A DNA stretch of 64,000 nt, taken from Vibrio maritimus (GTDB taxonomy: Bacteria > Pseudomonadota > Gammaproteobacteria > Enterobacterales > Vibrionaceae). Below, piece by piece: positions 40,816 to 50,476 of this stretch; positions within the stretch are counted from its first letter, which is position 1, and the number at the start of each line of letters is the position of its first letter. Under the pieces are notes generated by a model that was not told the DNA's origin, ran no database searches, and worked only from the letters and a program-made list of their open reading frames with translations. The stretch is taken from contig JYJJ01000079.1 in the NCBI GenBank assembly GCA_003263775.1, positions 787,860 through 851,859 on the forward strand. The letters run 5' to 3'. The position numbers were made by a program, and so were the translations under genes.

Positions 40816-41981
40816 ATGCAGTCTTTGTCTCTCAATCAAGCTCAAAAATTAGCATTACTGTCACAAGGTCTTCCTTCTCAGCCAATTTCCGGAACGGCTT
40901 ATCAGCAGTCAGTGCAAGCAATGAGAGACTTAGGGTATGTGCAGATTGATACCATATCTGTGGTTCAGCGAGCTCATCACCATACACTTTGGAGTCGAAA
41001 CCACCGCTACTCGCCCGATCATCTTGATCGCATGGTGCGAGATAAGGTGGCTTACGAGTATTGGTCGCACGCGGCTTCCTACCTCGATATGCAAAACTAT
41101 CGCTTCTCTTTACCTCAAAAACACGCGCTTAAGTCGGGTCAGCAAAACCATTGGTTCAAGAAGAATCCCAAACTGATGGCAGAAGTACTGAGTAAAATCA
41201 CCATTGATGGCCCTTTGATGGCCAAAGACTTTGCTCAAAATGCGGTTAACGCCAACACCGTAAAGAAGCAAGGATGGGAAAGTAAGCTCACAAAGCAAGC
41301 TCTGGAAACGCTGTACATGCAAGGTGATTTGATGATTACCGAACGTCGAAAGTTTCACAAAGTGTATGACTTGACCGAGAGAGTACTCACAAATGGCGTC
41401 GATACCCGGATGCCAACCGCTGATGAACATGCTCAGTTTTTAGTGCTAAACACACTTAAAACCCATGGCATCGCCACTATAATGGAGATGAGTTACTTAC
41501 GAAAAGGTATCAAACCTTTAGTAAAAAAAGCGCTACTAGAGCTAGAAGAAATGGGCAAAATAGAGCAAGTGGCCGTCAACGGTGAAGCTTATTTTATGCT
41601 TCCCGAATCCCTTGAATTGCTGGACAAACGAATAAACCGTCGTCAAGCGAAGCTGCTTTCACCCTTCGATAGTTTCATCATCCAGCGCGACAGACTGCGG
41701 AAGATTTTTAACTTCGATTACTTACTCGAATGTTATGTCCCGGCAGCCAAAAGGCAGTATGGCTATTTTGTGCTGCGATTTTATGGGACGGTCGATTGGT
41801 CGCTCGAATGGACTGCAAGGCTCATCGAAATCGAGCTCATCTTCAAGTGTCTAAACTCTACATCGAGCCACGAGTATCTCGACATGAAGAGTTCAAACAC
41901 GCTCTAGCAAAAGAGCTGACGGCCTTTGCCTCATTCAATCACTGCGATAGCTACAGCATCGATAAGACAATCATTACTTGA
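40816..41981 (+). CDS. YcaQ/AlkX-like HTH_42 DNA glycosylase (frameshift near C-terminus)
   Basis: Winged-helix protein of the HTH_42 superfamily, 388 residues after repair. E. coli YcaQ (AlkX) removes bulky alkylated bases and unhooks interstrand crosslinks, using a Gln-X-Asp motif; here YVQIDTIS (about residues 38-45) carries QID. Other features are RAHHHTLWSRN and LLSPFDSFIIQRDR. Start ATG 40816 follows AGG. One missing C at 41773-41778 breaks the end; repair gives YFVLPILWDGRLVARMDCKAHR and the stop at 41981. Confidence 0.78.
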
Positions 41982-42030
41982 GGTCTTCCGTCTCGTTACA
42001 CATTCTTAGGTAACATTGAGTAAGGCGCAA

Positions 42031-42297
42031 TTACGACTTTGGCGCATCATCACCTTGGCAATTACTATTGACCAGCTGAGATTGTTCAGCTTTGATGCGC
42101 TTTACAATTCGCTCGTCGCGCGCTTCTATCTCTGCCAGATTCAGTTGCGAAATATCAGCGACTGCCTGATTCTTCATTGCCGTCATATCATGACGCAAAT
42201 CCTCGCTCCATTCCTGTTTATCAAGTGTGTTAGCGGCGGCAAAAGCCGAAGACGTGACAGCGATAACACCAAGAGTAGATACGAGTAAGCTTTTCAT
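42031..42297 (-). CDS. Small secreted protein, unknown function
   Basis: 88 residues with a clear signal peptide (MKSLLVSTLGVIAVTSSAFA). The mature part is a mostly helical, charged stretch (EWSEDLRHDMTAMKNQAV; LAEIEARDERIVKRIKAEQ) ending in a short Cys-containing tail. AGGGG stands seven bases before the ATG. No family recognised. The gap upstream (42298-42589) holds no visible gene. Confidence 0.6.
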   Translation of the reverse strand: MKSLLVSTLGVIAVTSSAFAAANTLDKQEWSEDLRHDMTAMKNQAVADISQLNLAEIEARDERIVKRIKAEQSQLVNSNCQGDDAPKS

Positions 42298-42589
42298 AAT
42301 ATGCCCCTTTGGGATTGGTTAATAATAAACGTGCAGACTGCCTTACTTGCCCATTCCCTGTTGCACATGTAGTGCCAACTTTTAGTTTCCTAAAAATCAA
42401 TAACTTAAGGAATTAGCATTTCTGACGCTCTCTCTAACTTGGCGAAATTTACACAGCAAGTGTGAAATTCGCATCTATCATTCATATATTTTGTGACGAA
42501 TCTTAGGTTATCGTTAGCCTACGAGGTAAGCATGAAAATACCACCTAAAATAGACATCAAATAGCTTCTGAATGCGTCGTTAATAACCT

Positions 42590-43605
42590 ATGGAATCACC
42601 CGTTACCATTGCCTCAACACACGAACTTTCCCCAATGGGTATCTATCACCTAAAGCGACTATGGTCATCGACTCACGTAAAAGGAAACCGTCAAACCCAA
42701 CCTTTAGCTCAAGATACGCACCTTGACCGACTAGTCCTAGACGCGCTTGGTATTGGGCTGAATCAAGCTTATCAGTTTCTATATGCGCAAAAGCCCTCAC
42801 TCGATGAATTTGAAGATTGGGTTATCGCAACATCTGGTAAACCAAGTAAAACTCGCATTGAGCGACTTAACGCCGATATTACAGGCTCAGATTACAGTAG
42901 AGTGACTAGTGATTGGCTGAAAACGATTGATGATGCACCGCCAGTGTTGTCACAGCAAGACCTCGCGTTTTGGCAGAGAAATGGCTATGTGATTGTCAGA
43001 AACGCGGTAGATTTGAATGCCTGCCAAAAGGCTGCAACAGTGATTTACGAAGCAATTGGCGCTAAGCCTGATGACCTCAATTCTTGGTATCAAAAGAAAG
43101 CATCTGGGATCATGGTAGAACTGATACAAAGCGAAGCGCTAGAGGCCAATCGCCGTTCTTTGCGAATTCATAAAGCCTTTTCTCAGCTTTGGGAAACACC
43201 CGCACTTTGGGTTACAGCCGATCGATGCGGATTCCACGCACCCCAGCGAGACAGTCACCCGTTTCCAGGTCCAGACCTACACTGGGATGTCGATTTTGGC
43301 ACGCCACTCAACTTCGCGACGCAGGGAATACTCTACCTCACCGACACCCCGCCAGAGCAAGGTGCCCTAACCCTAGTTCCGGGGTTTCATCATCAGCTGT
43401 CACGCTGGTTACCCAGCTTGCCCACAAATGCCGATCCTAACCAACAAGACTTACACGCTTTAGGCTCAGTTCCAATTGGCGCCAACGCTGGAGATATGAT
43501 TATCTGGCATCATCATCTCCCTCACGCAGCCGCCCCAATTTAGGAGTCCGCCCAAGAATCGTTCAATATATCAACATGTACCCTGGGCGAAGGCATCTTG
43601 ATTGA
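42590..43605 (+). CDS. Phytanoyl-CoA dioxygenase (PhyH) family protein (frameshift near end)
   Basis: Fe(II)/2-oxoglutarate-dependent oxygenase, 338 residues after repair. Iron ligands: HWDVDFG (His and Asp, about residue 227) and the distal His in IIWHHHLPHAA (about 310); the Arg of VRPRIVQYINMYPGRR would bind 2-oxoglutarate. The frame ends early at 43543 because one C is missing in the run 43533-43536. The first about 120 residues lie outside the core fold. No clear ribosome-binding site precedes ATG 42590; the Met at residue 16 is an alternative start. Substrate unknown. Confidence 0.72.
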
Positions 43606-43915
43606 TTCAGATACTAACCCTTTAATCAACATGCACCAAAACCGATCTTGTTATCAATATGATATATACAGTTTTTAACTCCACAAAACCAACCCTTTGA
43701 GAGATAAAGTATCATTAAAGATTACAGTTAAAATAAATTTAAAACTATCACTCTGAAAGCTATAAAAATCCACCTCAAAAACATTGCACACTTTGTGACC
43801 TACCGCTCTCAGCCTTACTCCTCACCCCTTAATCACTAGCCCGAAGGATGAGTAGTTCAGATATTGCACACATTAAATTGGTAGCACCCTAACCAAAAAT
43901 AAAAAAGGACAACCC
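43606..43915. other. Gene-free region with possible MalT-like boxes
   Basis: No gene seen. Near 43819-43855 there is CTCCTCACCCC (reverse GGGGTGAGGAG) and AAGGATGAGT, both close to the MalT box core GGA(T/G)GA. They lie 60-100 bases before a lipoprotein with a possible starch-binding-like domain. Weak evidence. Confidence 0.25.
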
Positions 43916-44446
43916 ATGACATCAATAAAATCGGCTCTGTCTATGGCAGTGATGAGTGCCCTTATGTTTGGCTGTGCGTCAGATCCTGCGGCTTCTTCCG
44001 CGGATGAGGCGGCAACAGCGACAACTACGACGGCAACCGTTGCTCCAGCAGGTGTTGACAGTGCTAAGATGGCAGCCTGTGACAACCTGACAGTGTCTGA
44101 AGCAGGCCCTGTACGTAAAAAGCTTTATGTCGTTGGCACCTTCCCTGGTGCAAGTTGGAAGCACATCGACGCTCGCCTATTCGAGCACAAAGGCGATGGT
44201 CTATATCAAGCTGTAGTCGAAGAGAAACCGGGGAAATACTCAATGCAATACGCAGCGTCTGACTGGAAACCGCAGTTCACCGCAGACGGTCGAGTTCTCA
44301 ACGTTGGCGAAACAAAAGTACTGAAATGGGGTGGCTACGGGAAAGACACCAAATCAACCATTGAAGCCGCTGGTAAATACGTTTGGTCGGTGAAGTTTGA
44401 CGAAAAAGCGAACCCAATTGCTGTAAGTCTTAACCAATGCCAATAA
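43916..44446 (+). CDS. Lipoprotein with possible carbohydrate-binding-like domain
   Basis: 176 residues. The signal peptide ends in a lipobox (LMFGC, Cys about residue 22). A low-complexity linker of Ala, Ser and Thr follows (to about residue 50), then a compact domain: KLYVVGTFPGASW, GDGLYQAVVEEKPGKYSMQYAASDW, FDEKANPIAVSLNQC. The domain recalls immunoglobulin-like CBM48-type modules of pullulanases, but this is an impression, not a firm match. AAGGA precedes the ATG. It stands alone with its own terminator. Confidence 0.6.
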   Translation: MTSIKSALSMAVMSALMFGCASDPAASSADEAATATTTTATVAPAGVDSAKMAACDNLTVSEAGPVRKKLYVVGTFPGASWKHIDARLFEHKGDGLYQAVVEEKPGKYSMQYAASDWKPQFTADGRVLNVGETKVLKWGGYGKDTKSTIEAAGKYVWSVKFDEKANPIAVSLNQCQ

Positions 44447-44455
44447 ATCTCTAGC

Positions 44456-44480
44456 GCCAAGCGAGCATTGCTCGCTTGGC
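44456..44480 (+). terminator. Terminator-like hairpin after the lipoprotein gene
   Basis: GCCAAGCGAGC (44456-44466) pairs perfectly with GCTCGCTTGGC (44470-44480) around a 3-base loop, 10 bases after the gene. There is no strong T run. Confidence 0.7.
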
Positions 44481-44588
44481 ATCCAGCCTTTATGCTAAAA
44501 CGTCGATCTCGTCCCGCGAATACGTTTGCCAACGTAGCCCCTTCATCGCTATCATTAACCTTATCTGTTGCAACTGTTGCCCTTCTCG

Positions 44589-45302
44589 ATGAAAAAGCAC
44601 GAACAGCTGGTTCAAGATCTGATCAGCAAAATCTGCCAAGGTGTGATCACCCAAAAACTCCCTTCAGAAAGGGAGCTAGCCGACAAGTATCAGTTATCGA
44701 GGTTTTCAATTCGAAAGGCCTTAGCAAAACTTGAAGCGATTGGTGTGGTAAAACCGAAAACAGGATCCGGTTATTTTGTAAATACCGCAATTATCGGTAC
44801 ACCACTGATTTATAACTCCATCACTGAAAACAGCTTTGAGCATATTTCTTATAAGAAAGTTCAGCTCAATAAACGCATCCCCACACATCATGAGATGCAA
44901 GTATTTTCTATAGGTGAGGATGATTACCTGTGGCATATCAAACGCTTAAGATTAGTGCAAGATAAGATCACTCAAATTGAAGAGACTATTTTACCCGTAC
45001 ATTTATTCCCCAAAATGAATGATACTCTGGTGGAGAGTTCGCTACAAAAATTAGCACTTTCACTTGGATTAGAAATAGATAGCTATCTCACCAGTTACAA
45101 AGCCGTTAGCGTATCATCAGAAGATGCAAAGATATTACAGTGTAAACGTTCAACCTCTGCAATGAATATTACCAACCGAGGTTTTTTAACCTCTGGTGAA
45201 GCTTTTATTGTCAGCGACATTATCGATATTAATTACCAGTGCACGTATCACACCAAATTTAATAATGAAAGTTTGCAGTACCGAGATCAAAACGACCGCT
45301 AA
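44589..45302 (+). CDS. GntR-family (HutC/UTRA) transcriptional regulator
   Basis: 237 residues from ATG 44589. The winged helix has LPSERELADKYQLSRFSIRKALAKLEAIG (read as adjacent motifs, residues 25-55) and GSGYFV; a UTRA ligand domain follows (LWHIKRLRLVQDKITQIEETILP). It lies next to the mannonate dehydratase-like gene and the PTS gene and is the likely local regulator. Its stop codon lies inside the terminator at 45286-45320. Confidence 0.8.
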   Translation: MKKHEQLVQDLISKICQGVITQKLPSERELADKYQLSRFSIRKALAKLEAIGVVKPKTGSGYFVNTAIIGTPLIYNSITENSFEHISYKKVQLNKRIPTHHEMQVFSIGEDDYLWHIKRLRLVQDKITQIEETILPVHLFPKMNDTLVESSLQKLALSLGLEIDSYLTSYKAVSVSSEDAKILQCKRSTSAMNITNRGFLTSGEAFIVSDIIDINYQCTYHTKFNNESLQYRDQNDR

Positions 45303-45320
45303 ATTAGCGGTCGTTTTGAT
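45286..45320. terminator. Long perfect palindromic terminator between convergent genes
   Basis: ATCAAAACGACCGCTAA (45286-45302) pairs with TTAGCGGTCGTTTTGAT (45304-45320), 17 bases each side of one base, then TTGTTTTTTT on the plus side. The GntR stop codon (45300-45302) is part of the left arm. Confidence 0.85.
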
Positions 45321-45341
45321 TTGTTTTTTTGTTTTCGACTA

Positions 45342-46540
45342 TTAAGGCGTATGAATTGAACCATCAGCAGTCGGCTTTGTGTCCATTCATGAGCACGATA
45401 CTCCACAGGGAAGTCCGTTGCTGCATCAACATCCATTTCCACGCCAATACCCGGCTTTTCGCTGGCATACAAGAAACCTTGTCGCGGCTCTGCTGCATTA
45501 GGGAATACGCGGCGAGTATTCTCTTTGTAATGCACGTGCTCTTGAATGGCTGCATTATGGAGATGTACATTCAGGTGAGTGTTCACCGCTGCGCCAATCG
45601 GTGTCATATCTGGCGGACAGTGCCACGCGATACGCACGCCAAAGCTTTCACATAAGTGACCCAGCTTAAGTGCTGGTGTAATACCACCGATTTGCGAGAC
45701 GTGACAACGGATGAAGTCAATCTGGCGATTAATGATCACCGACTTCCACTCTTCTGGATTATTGAACAGCTCACCAAGTGCCAGCGACACAGATGTTTGG
45801 CTGCGCAGGTTCGTCAACCACTCAGTTTGATTGGGTGGCAGAATATCTTCGATAAAGTACGGATAGTACTGCTCAACTTGCTTGGCAAACTGCAACGCTT
45901 GATTCGGAAACAGTCTTTCATGCACATCGTGAAGAATGTGGAACTGGTTGCCATACTTCTCACGAAGCTTTTTAAACATGTCGATAGTGTTCGCCATGTA
46001 CTGATCTTGATCGTAATACGATCCCGCCGTTGGCTGCTCCGTAGTGTGCATGTTTTCTGGAACACCACCATAGAAGCCTAACTGACAGCGAATATGTTTG
46101 TAGCCTTGCTCTAGAAACTCATCGACTTGCTGGTATAAACCTTCCATCGTGTCACTGGTCGCGTGAGTGTAAACCTGAATTGCGTCGCGAGATTTACCGC
46201 CAAACAATTGATGCAGAGGCATATTTGCAAGCTTAGCTTTAATATCCCAAAGTGCCATATCAACACCAGAGATTGCATTATTAATAACCGGACCATTGCG
46301 CCAATATGAATTCACCATCATCATTTGCCACAGGTCTTCAATATTATTTGCGTTTCGACCAACAACTAAAGGTTTAATATATTCATCAACCATAGTTTTT
46401 ACAGCAAGTGGACGTTGCTGAAAGGTTGCACAGCCATAGCCAGTAACGCCTGATTCAGTTTCAACGATAACAGTAATAAGATTATGTCTGTCCGGCTTCG
46501 TAATGATGCACTGGACATTTGTAATGATGTTTTCTTTCAC
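45342..46540 (-). CDS. D-mannonate dehydratase-like enolase-superfamily protein (RspA type, frameshift at end)
   Basis: Enolase-superfamily barrel, 399 residues after repair, of the ManD/RspA subgroup that dehydrates aldonic acids to 2-keto-3-deoxy acids. Metal ligands appear in HDVHERLF, FIEDILPP and LALGELFN; the distal motif is WHCPPDMTPIG. From memory, members with Pro-Pro in this last motif tend to have low activity, so a regulatory or different role is possible. The true ending is RLPDGSIHTP with stop at 45342; one missing C at 45365-45371 otherwise runs the frame into the terminator. It lies between the GntR gene and an oppositely directed PTS gene. Confidence 0.8.
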
Positions 46541-46802
46541 GATATGGGCTCTTAGTATGAAATCTCATTCTATCTAACAGCGAAAAATAATGAAATTCAA
46601 GCGCTAATTTATGTCCAATTTTAACTGGTTCGTTATCGATGTGATTTTTTAAAGAAAAACGAACCAATCGCCAAAAATAGCTTAAAATTAGTAAATTCAC
46701 GCATTTAATGTGATGAATCTCTCTGTTTTTTCGATTGGGACAAATCTTATCGCTGGATATGATAGCCCCATCGAATAACGGTAGAAGATAGGAAATCCTA
46801 CT

Positions 46803-48234
46803 ATGCAACTAACCGAAACGCTAAACGACGTGAACTCAAAAACTAATACCAATAGCGAGCAAAGCCGTTTCAACGACAACCTACAGTCGCTTGTCACTGC
46901 GCTGGGTGGGGATGACAATATCATCAACATCACGCACTGTATGACTCGCCTTCGCTTTAAGCTTGCCGATGAATCTCTAGCAAACAAGGACGTACTAGAA
47001 GCCATCCCAGGTGTCAAAGGTGTGGTGCTTGCTCAAGGTCAAACTCAAATCGTCATCGGTGTCGATGTCGAAAAGTGGTACAACGCGCTTTCCGGCGTAA
47101 GCACTACCGCTGAAGAGCCTATTTCAGAAGCAGAGAAAGGCAAACTGTTCCAAAATGCCATGCGTATTGTGGCGGGTATCTTTGGCCCTGTCGTTCCAGC
47201 GATTGCTGGCGCAGGTATGTTGATGGGTCTGCTTTCAGGCCTTATTGCAACGAATGTGATTTCGGAGTCGTCGGACACGGTATTCTTCTTCCGCTCGATT
47301 TCAGTCGCGGTGTTCTTCTTCCTTCCTATGTTGGTGTCTTTTTCGGCCGCTAAAGTATTTAAAGTGAACGAGTACATTGCGCTTGCGGTTTCATCTGCGA
47401 TGCTGGCTCCAAAGCTTGTTGATAAAGCGGCCATGCTAAAAGAAGCGGGCAGCGCTCCAGAGCTTACCGTATTGGGCTTCGTCCCTATCGAGCTGCTAAA
47501 CTACGGCGGTGCAATCGTACCAGCAATCCTTGCAGTTTGGGTACTATCTAAAGTGACTCCGTTTGTGGACCGTTTTGTGCCATCTTCTGCGAAGCCTGTA
47601 TTTACCCCCTACTGGCATTCACAGTGACGTCGACTATTGTCCTGTCCTTTGTTGCTCCGGCAGGCATGTGGTTAAGTAATGGCGCAGGTTGGGTAGTAAG
47701 CTCACTACTAGAGATTTCACCAACATTGACCGGTTTTGTGTTCGGTATCACTCGCCCTATTACTATTGTGTTTGGTATCCACCACAGCATGACGCCAATC
47801 AGCCTCAACAACTTTGCGTTGTACGGAAAAGATTTGCTAATGCCGATTATGTGTCTGGGTAACCTAGCAATTGCTGGCGCGACGATGGCGGTATGGTACA
47901 AACAGCGCAACCGCGTTTCTAAAGAGCAATCTTCAGTCACAGTAGGTTCAGGCGTAACCGCTATCCTTGGTATTACAGAGCCAGCACTGTTCGGCGTGCT
48001 GACCAAGTACACAAAAGCCCTATTTATGGCGAGCTAGCAGCAGGTATTGTGGGTGCGATTTCAGTAACCATTGATACTCACCTAACCAGCTACATTCTGT
48101 CTTCTGTATTCAGCCTTCCAGCGTACTTGGCAAGCGGTACTCAGAACTTCATTCAAGCAGTACTGGGCGTTGTAGGTGTATTTGCACTGGCCTTCACGCT
48201 AACCATGATGTTTGTGAACGTAGACGACAAATAA
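46803..48234 (+). CDS. PTS glucoside-type EIIBC transporter (two frameshifts)
   Basis: Sugar phosphotransferase IIBC permease, 477 residues after repair. The IIB domain has the phospho-Cys in ITHCMTRLRFKL (about residue 42). The IIC domain has about ten helices with VAGIFGPVVPAIAGAGM, FGIHHSMTPI and ILGITEPALFGV, typical of the Glc/Bgl class. There is no IIA domain, so an external IIA (such as Crr) must phosphorylate it. Breaks: the C run 47605-47609 (TPLLAFTVTS when repaired) and 48028-48032 (MAELAAGIVGA when repaired). Substrate unknown. Confidence 0.82.
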
Positions 48235-48270
48235 GCGAAACGGCTAAATATACAAAGCACCATCTAAAAC

Positions 48271-48305
48271 AAAGGCTCATAACCACTAGGTTGTGAGCCT
48301 TTTTC
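48271..48305. terminator. Bidirectional terminator after PTS gene and NifW-like gene
   Basis: AAAGGCTCATAACC (48271-48284) pairs with GGTTGTGAGCCTTT (48289-48302) with one wobble, then TTT. It lies between convergent genes. Confidence 0.85.
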
Positions 48306-48320
48306 TGTTTGCGGCCTTTG

Positions 48321-48596
48321 TTAGCGCCTAATACAAGAAGTACATCCCCGGCATGCCGAACGTGTTGCGGGATCGAGACGGCCTCGTTGGATTTTGCAGT
48401 ACGCATTACGCAGAACTCGCCTCGCCGCAAACCAATCTTCTGGTTTTTGCATTAACAGATAGCCATTAAAGCGCTTGAGAAGTGGCAGACGATATTCATC
48501 GAGAAACTTGCGGTCATAGTCGACTTCAAAATAGTCAAAGACCTGTTCAAGAGCTGTGAAAGTGGCCAGTTTGTCTTGGATATCGGTAAAGCTCAT
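48321..48596 (-). CDS. NifW-like small protein
   Basis: 91 residues. The N-terminal half (FTALEQVFDYFEVDYDRKF, RLPLLKRFNGYLL) matches the pattern of the nitrogenase-stabilising protein NifW. The C-terminal part differs and ends in a short Cys cluster (ACRGCTSCIRR). No nitrogenase gene is in view, so a different function is likely here. The similarity is my reading of the pattern and should be tested by profile search. Confidence 0.5.
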   Translation of the reverse strand: MSFTDIQDKLATFTALEQVFDYFEVDYDRKFLDEYRLPLLKRFNGYLLMQKPEDWFAARRVLRNAYCKIQRGRLDPATRSACRGCTSCIRR

Positions 48597-48758
48597 TGCA
48601 GCCGAAAAGAGAAGTGAAGGTACGAAGAGTGTATTAGAGATAACAAGAAAGAGGAAGCCCGAGACGCCATTCCCATACAGAGGATGTCCCCTCGCCTCGA
48701 GCCTAATCTTGTTACGTTATTTAATTATCGTGCTCAAATTACAGCACTAAGCAATCAA

Positions 48759-49856
48759 TTACGCTTGGTATTCTGGGTAGTCTAAAAGACCTACCTCGTT
48801 ACCACCGAACAGAGTCTCTGGGTTGTGCGGTGCTAGCGGGTAGCCGTGTTGGATACGACTCGGAAGATCTGGGTTTGCGATAAATGGACGACCGAAGCCT
48901 ACCATGTCCGCAAGACCGCCAAGGATCGCTTGTTCAGCTTTATCTTGGTTGTAGCGACCGGCGTAAATAATGGTACCTTGGTACGCTTTACGTACTGCTG
49001 TTTTAAACTCAGCTGGTGTGTCTGGCGCATCATCCCAATCCACTTCAGCGATGTGCATGTAAACCACATTGTGTTTGTCCAATACGCGTGCAACTGCCGT
49101 GTACGTTTCAACTGGTGTTTTATCGACTGTGCCGTTAAGTGACGTAAACGGTGCTAGACGCACACCTACTTTGTCCGCTCCAATCGCGTCAACAACTGCC
49201 GCGACCACTTCATCTAAGAAACGAAGACGGTTTTCGATTGAACCACCATACTCATCATCACGGTTGTTCGCTTCTGAGTCGATAAACTGGTTAATGAGGT
49301 AGCCGTTAGCGCCGTGCAGTTCGATTCCATCAAAGCCCGCGTCAACAGCGTTTAAAGCCGCTTGACGGTACTGACCAATCACTTCTTCAATATCTTGTTT
49401 GGTCATTGCGCGTGGCTCAACAACGTCAACAAAACCTGGTTCATTGCTACCATTGTCGACGAACACTTTCACGTTTTCTGCTTTGAGTGCAGACGATGAA
49501 ATTGGCTGTTCACCACCGATATTATCTGGGTGAGTAACACGGCCTACATGCCATAGCTGAGCGAAAATTGCGCCTTCTTTAGCGTGCACTGCGTCCGTTA
49601 CTTTTTTCCAGCCCGCAATCTGCTCTTGCGAATAGATACCTGGTGTCCAAGCATAACCTTGACCCATTGGAGAAATTTGTGTGCCTTCAGCAATAATAAG
49701 CCCCGCTGAAGCGCGCTGTGCGTAATACTGCGCCATCATGTCGTTAGCTATGTTGCCGGGCTGCGATGCACGAGAGCGAGTCATCGGTGGCATCACGATA
49801 CGGTTTTTTAGAGTAAGCGAACCAAGTTGAATTGGTTGAAACATTGAATCTGTCAT
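48759..49856 (-). CDS. nemA: Old yellow enzyme family N-ethylmaleimide reductase
   Basis: FMN-dependent NAD(P)H ene-reductase, 365 residues, that reduces electrophiles such as N-ethylmaleimide, nitro-compounds and quinones. Motifs: NRIVMPPMTRSRA (FMN-binding Thr), AQLWHVGRVTHP (Trp/His), FDGIELHGANGYLINQF (His-x-x-Asn substrate pair) and DMVGFGRPFIANPDL. ATG 49856 is preferred because AGAGG lies nine bases upstream. It is followed in order by nothing on its strand, and gloA precedes it by 26 bases: nemA and gloA form an electrophile-detoxification operon, as in E. coli nemRA-gloA. Confidence 0.9.
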   Translation of the reverse strand: MTDSMFQPIQLGSLTLKNRIVMPPMTRSRASQPGNIANDMMAQYYAQRASAGLIIAEGTQISPMGQGYAWTPGIYSQEQIAGWKKVTDAVHAKEGAIFAQLWHVGRVTHPDNIGGEQPISSSALKAENVKVFVDNGSNEPGFVDVVEPRAMTKQDIEEVIGQYRQAALNAVDAGFDGIELHGANGYLINQFIDSEANNRDDEYGGSIENRLRFLDEVVAAVVDAIGADKVGVRLAPFTSLNGTVDKTPVETYTAVARVLDKHNVVYMHIAEVDWDDAPDTPAEFKTAVRKAYQGTIIYAGRYNQDKAEQAILGGLADMVGFGRPFIANPDLPSRIQHGYPLAPHNPETLFGGNEVGLLDYPEYQA

Positions 49857-49882
49857 AATCATTTGCCTCTATCTGTTCTCTA

Positions 49883-50269
49883 TTATTTGCTCGATTGAAT
49901 TAGCTCAATAGAGTAACCATCAGGATCTTTCACAAACGCGATGTGAGTTTCGCCGCCTTTCATTGGTCCCGGTGCACGAGTGATGTTGCCACCAAGTTGT
50001 TCAATGCGCTCACATGCTGCATAAATGTCGTCACAACCGATCGCTATATGTCCCCAAGCATTGCCTTGGTCGTACTGGTCTGTATCCCAGTTATAAGTCA
50101 GCTCGATGGTAGAGCCTGCATCTTGACCTTCGTAGCCAACAAAAACGAGTGAATAGCGATATTCTTCGTTCTCGAAACGGTCTAACACCTTCATACCAAG
50201 AACTTCTGAATAGAATTTAATGGACTTATCTAAGTCCACTACGCGAATCATTGTGTGCAAAACTTTCAT
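49883..50269 (-). CDS. gloA: Lactoylglutathione lyase (glyoxalase I)
   Basis: Metal-dependent isomerase converting the methylglyoxal-glutathione hemithioacetal to lactoylglutathione. 128 residues, the length of the short nickel-type class. Metal ligands match: His5 (VLHTMIRV), Glu56 (STIELTYN), His74 (WGHIAIG) and Glu122 (SIELIQ). First gene of the operon with nemA. The 405 bases upstream (50270-50674) hold no gene but one terminator-like hairpin at 50457-50476. Confidence 0.92.
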   Translation of the reverse strand: MKVLHTMIRVVDLDKSIKFYSEVLGMKVLDRFENEEYRYSLVFVGYEGQDAGSTIELTYNWDTDQYDQGNAWGHIAIGCDDIYAACERIEQLGGNITRAPGPMKGGETHIAFVKDPDGYSIELIQSSK

Positions 50270-50451
50270 ATTTACCCTCGCCTGAATCTTATGCGGACAC
50301 TCACTAACATGGGTAAGTCGACGACATAAGCGAAATGGTGATTTCCAACTGGCGCTAGATTACGACAAAAGGGAAAGTACGTGAAATTATCAGACATTAT
50401 GATTTTCATAACATTTTGGAATGATAGAGAAGAGATGATGCGGCAAGCCAC

Positions 50452-50476
50452 TAAAAAGCCCACTGTGAAGTGGGCT
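50452..50476 (-). terminator. Orphan terminator-like hairpin in a gene-free region
   Basis: AGCCCACT (50457-50464) pairs with AGTGGGCT (50469-50476) around GTGA. On the minus strand it is followed by TTTTTAG. No gene upstream of it on that strand was found between 50477 and 50674, so it may end a small RNA or act as a 5' leader terminator for gloA. Confidence 0.5.

Noticed and set aside
46541..46802. Operator for the GntR regulator before the PTS gene
   Set aside because: Several AT-rich partial dyads and TGTGA half sites are present, but none is good enough to name.
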